Shown here: positions 30,555-31,456 of the stretch, piece by piece | Layout of the letters: each line of letters starts with the position of its first letter | Numbering within the stretch: the first letter of the stretch is position 1 | Virus record (IMG/VR): IMGVR_UViG_3300025127_000141 | Coordinates: 1-31,456 of that record | Direction: 5' to 3' (one strand) | From: a virus | DNA: 31,456 nt | Made by a program: the position numbers and the translations under genes | The notes under the pieces: model-generated | The model's input: only the letters and a program-made list of their open reading frames with translations | Databases searched by the model: none | Told to the model about the DNA's origin: nothing

Positions 30555-31456
30555 ACTTTTTTCCAGTGGTTTAATTTTAATTTTGCTTCTAATCCTTGAT
30601 AGACATTAGATTCTACCATTTTTTGCACGTCATGTCCAGCGAGAACCATATCATTGATATCTTTCTCTTGTATATTATTTGACCAGATGACTACTTTATC
30701 TCCTCTATCGACGGCGGTGGAGATTTTACTGACGATTTCTCTGTTACGAGGTTCGTTATCATAAACCCAAATATAATCGCTCCAACCAAACGACCTAGGA
30801 TCAAGATCGGACCCAGCCATAGCAACCGAGTTTTCCAGGAACGTTGAGTCGAAGGGTCCTTCGACGATATAAATGGGTTCATTATGTTTTACTGTGTTTA
30901 ATCCGAACAGTTTAGGTTTGTCTTCGTCCAACATGATCGTGATGTATCTTAGTTTTGCCTTAGGGGCTAGCGATCTGCCTTGGTATCCGAAGAGTTTTCC
31001 TTCCTTGTCCTTAAATGGGATGATTATACGGTCACTATCTTGTCTTAGAGTATCAAATGTTTTCTTTTGCTGATTTGTCCATTCCTTAAACTTAGGACAA
31101 TAGTAGAAATGTTCTAGTTTTTTGATGCCTCTTTTTTCAAGATAGATACGTGCTGGGTGAGAACTATTTAGTTCAGAAATTTGCTCAAGATCAATATTTT
31201 TTGTATCCTTTTTTGCAAAAATTGGTTTTGGAAAATTGAACTTTGGATTGGGTGTAAAAGAACCCTTTCCAGTCTTAGATTTAGAGTCTCGAAACTTCTC
31301 CATGATGTAACGATCATGAAGTGTTGGGTCTTGATCCTTTAAAAAATTAGACAAAGTTCTACCAACGCCACAATTGTGGCATTTGTACACATAGTCGGTT
31401 TTGATTCTGAATATATATCCCCTTGCTTTGTTCTTATGTTTCTGTGAGTCACCACA
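30551..31456 (-). CDS. DNA primase, T4 gp61 type (5' end beyond window)
   Basis: The frame stays open to the window edge, so the gene is cut; the GTG at 31390 is an internal codon. Readable at the edge are CGDSQKHKNKARGY and then YKCHNCGVG, the Cys4-type zinc-binding domain of gp61-like primases. Next come IIIPFKDKEGKLFGYQGRS, YIVEGPFDSTF (TOPRIM Glu region), AGSDLD and WVYDNEP (TOPRIM Asp region). About 300 residues are visible against 342 for T4 gp61, so a few tens of residues are missing. It makes RNA primers for lagging-strand synthesis with the gp41 helicase. Its 3' end overlaps nrdA as ATGA, tying replication to dNTP supply. Confidence 0.92.
   Translation of the reverse strand, partial: CGDSQKHKNKARGYIFRIKTDYVYKCHNCGVGRTLSNFLKDQDPTLHDRYIMEKFRDSKSKTGKGSFTPNPKFNFPKPIFAKKDTKNIDLEQISELNSSHPARIYLEKRGIKKLEHFYYCPKFKEWTNQQKKTFDTLRQDSDRIIIPFKDKEGKLFGYQGRSLAPKAKLRYITIMLDEDKPKLFGLNTVKHNEPIYIVEGPFDSTFLENSVAMAGSDLDPRSFGWSDYIWVYDNEPRNREIVSKISTAVDRGDKVVIWSNNIQEKDINDMVLAGHDVQKMVESNVYQGLEAKLKLNHWKKV

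Overview
This window looks like part of the genome of a T4-like marine cyanophage (a myovirus infecting Prochlorococcus or Synechococcus). It encodes the start of a photosystem II D1 gene (psbA), four high-light-inducible (hli) genes, a phage-type transaldolase (talC), class Ia ribonucleotide reductase (nrdA/nrdB) and a gp61-type primase, next to very large tail-fibre-like genes. Several T4-type late promoter boxes (TATAAATA or GATAAATA) sit in front of gene blocks. The DNA is AT-rich, genes are tightly packed, and many junctions overlap by 1 or 4 bases (TAATG, ATGA). No tRNA, rRNA, CRISPR array, insertion sequence or integrase was seen.

Layout from right to left, the direction in which nearly everything is transcribed: (1) 31456-25516, a replication and nucleotide block: primase (cut by the window edge), nrdA, nrdB, a beta-class DNA methyltransferase and a second SAM methyltransferase, mostly joined by ATGA overlaps. 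(2) 25489-23060, a small-gene block: a SegE-type GIY-YIG endonuclease, talC, a Phd/YefM-like antitoxin without a recognisable toxin, a membrane protein and unknowns, ending in a strong hairpin-plus-U terminator. (3) 22960-5832, an adhesion block of about 17 kb: three modular fibres, a probable fibre-assembly chaperone, a 694-residue structural protein and a 1114-residue protein carrying an intact subtilisin (S8) protease domain. (4) 5802-3778, four small or medium membrane-anchored proteins behind a late promoter. (5) 2184-3839, the only plus-strand island: three exported-looking proteins behind their own late promoter, with an unusually long out-of-frame overlap. (6) 1955-1036, four hli genes and two unknown one-helix membrane proteins, five of them chained by TAATG overlaps, behind a sigma70-like promoter whose -10 box sits between the arms of an 11-bp inverted repeat. 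(7) 1001-1, three small unknown genes and then psbA, preceded by a late promoter box and a hairpin-rich leader of about 200 nt.

Working together: the reductase and talC would raise dNTP supply by recycling host nucleotides and altering carbon flux, while psbA and hli would keep host photosystem II working during infection. The tail-fibre, chaperone, protease and membrane-protein blocks would build the adsorption and possibly entry apparatus late in infection. The most interesting unexplained items are the S8 protease inside a fibre-like protein, a cupredoxin-like domain with a full type 1 copper ligand set in the 1683-residue fibre together with a ligand-less relative in the protease protein, the uncharacterised small membrane proteins chained to the hli genes, the psbA leader, and the nested start of the third plus-strand gene. 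All functional statements come from reading the sequence; no database search was possible.
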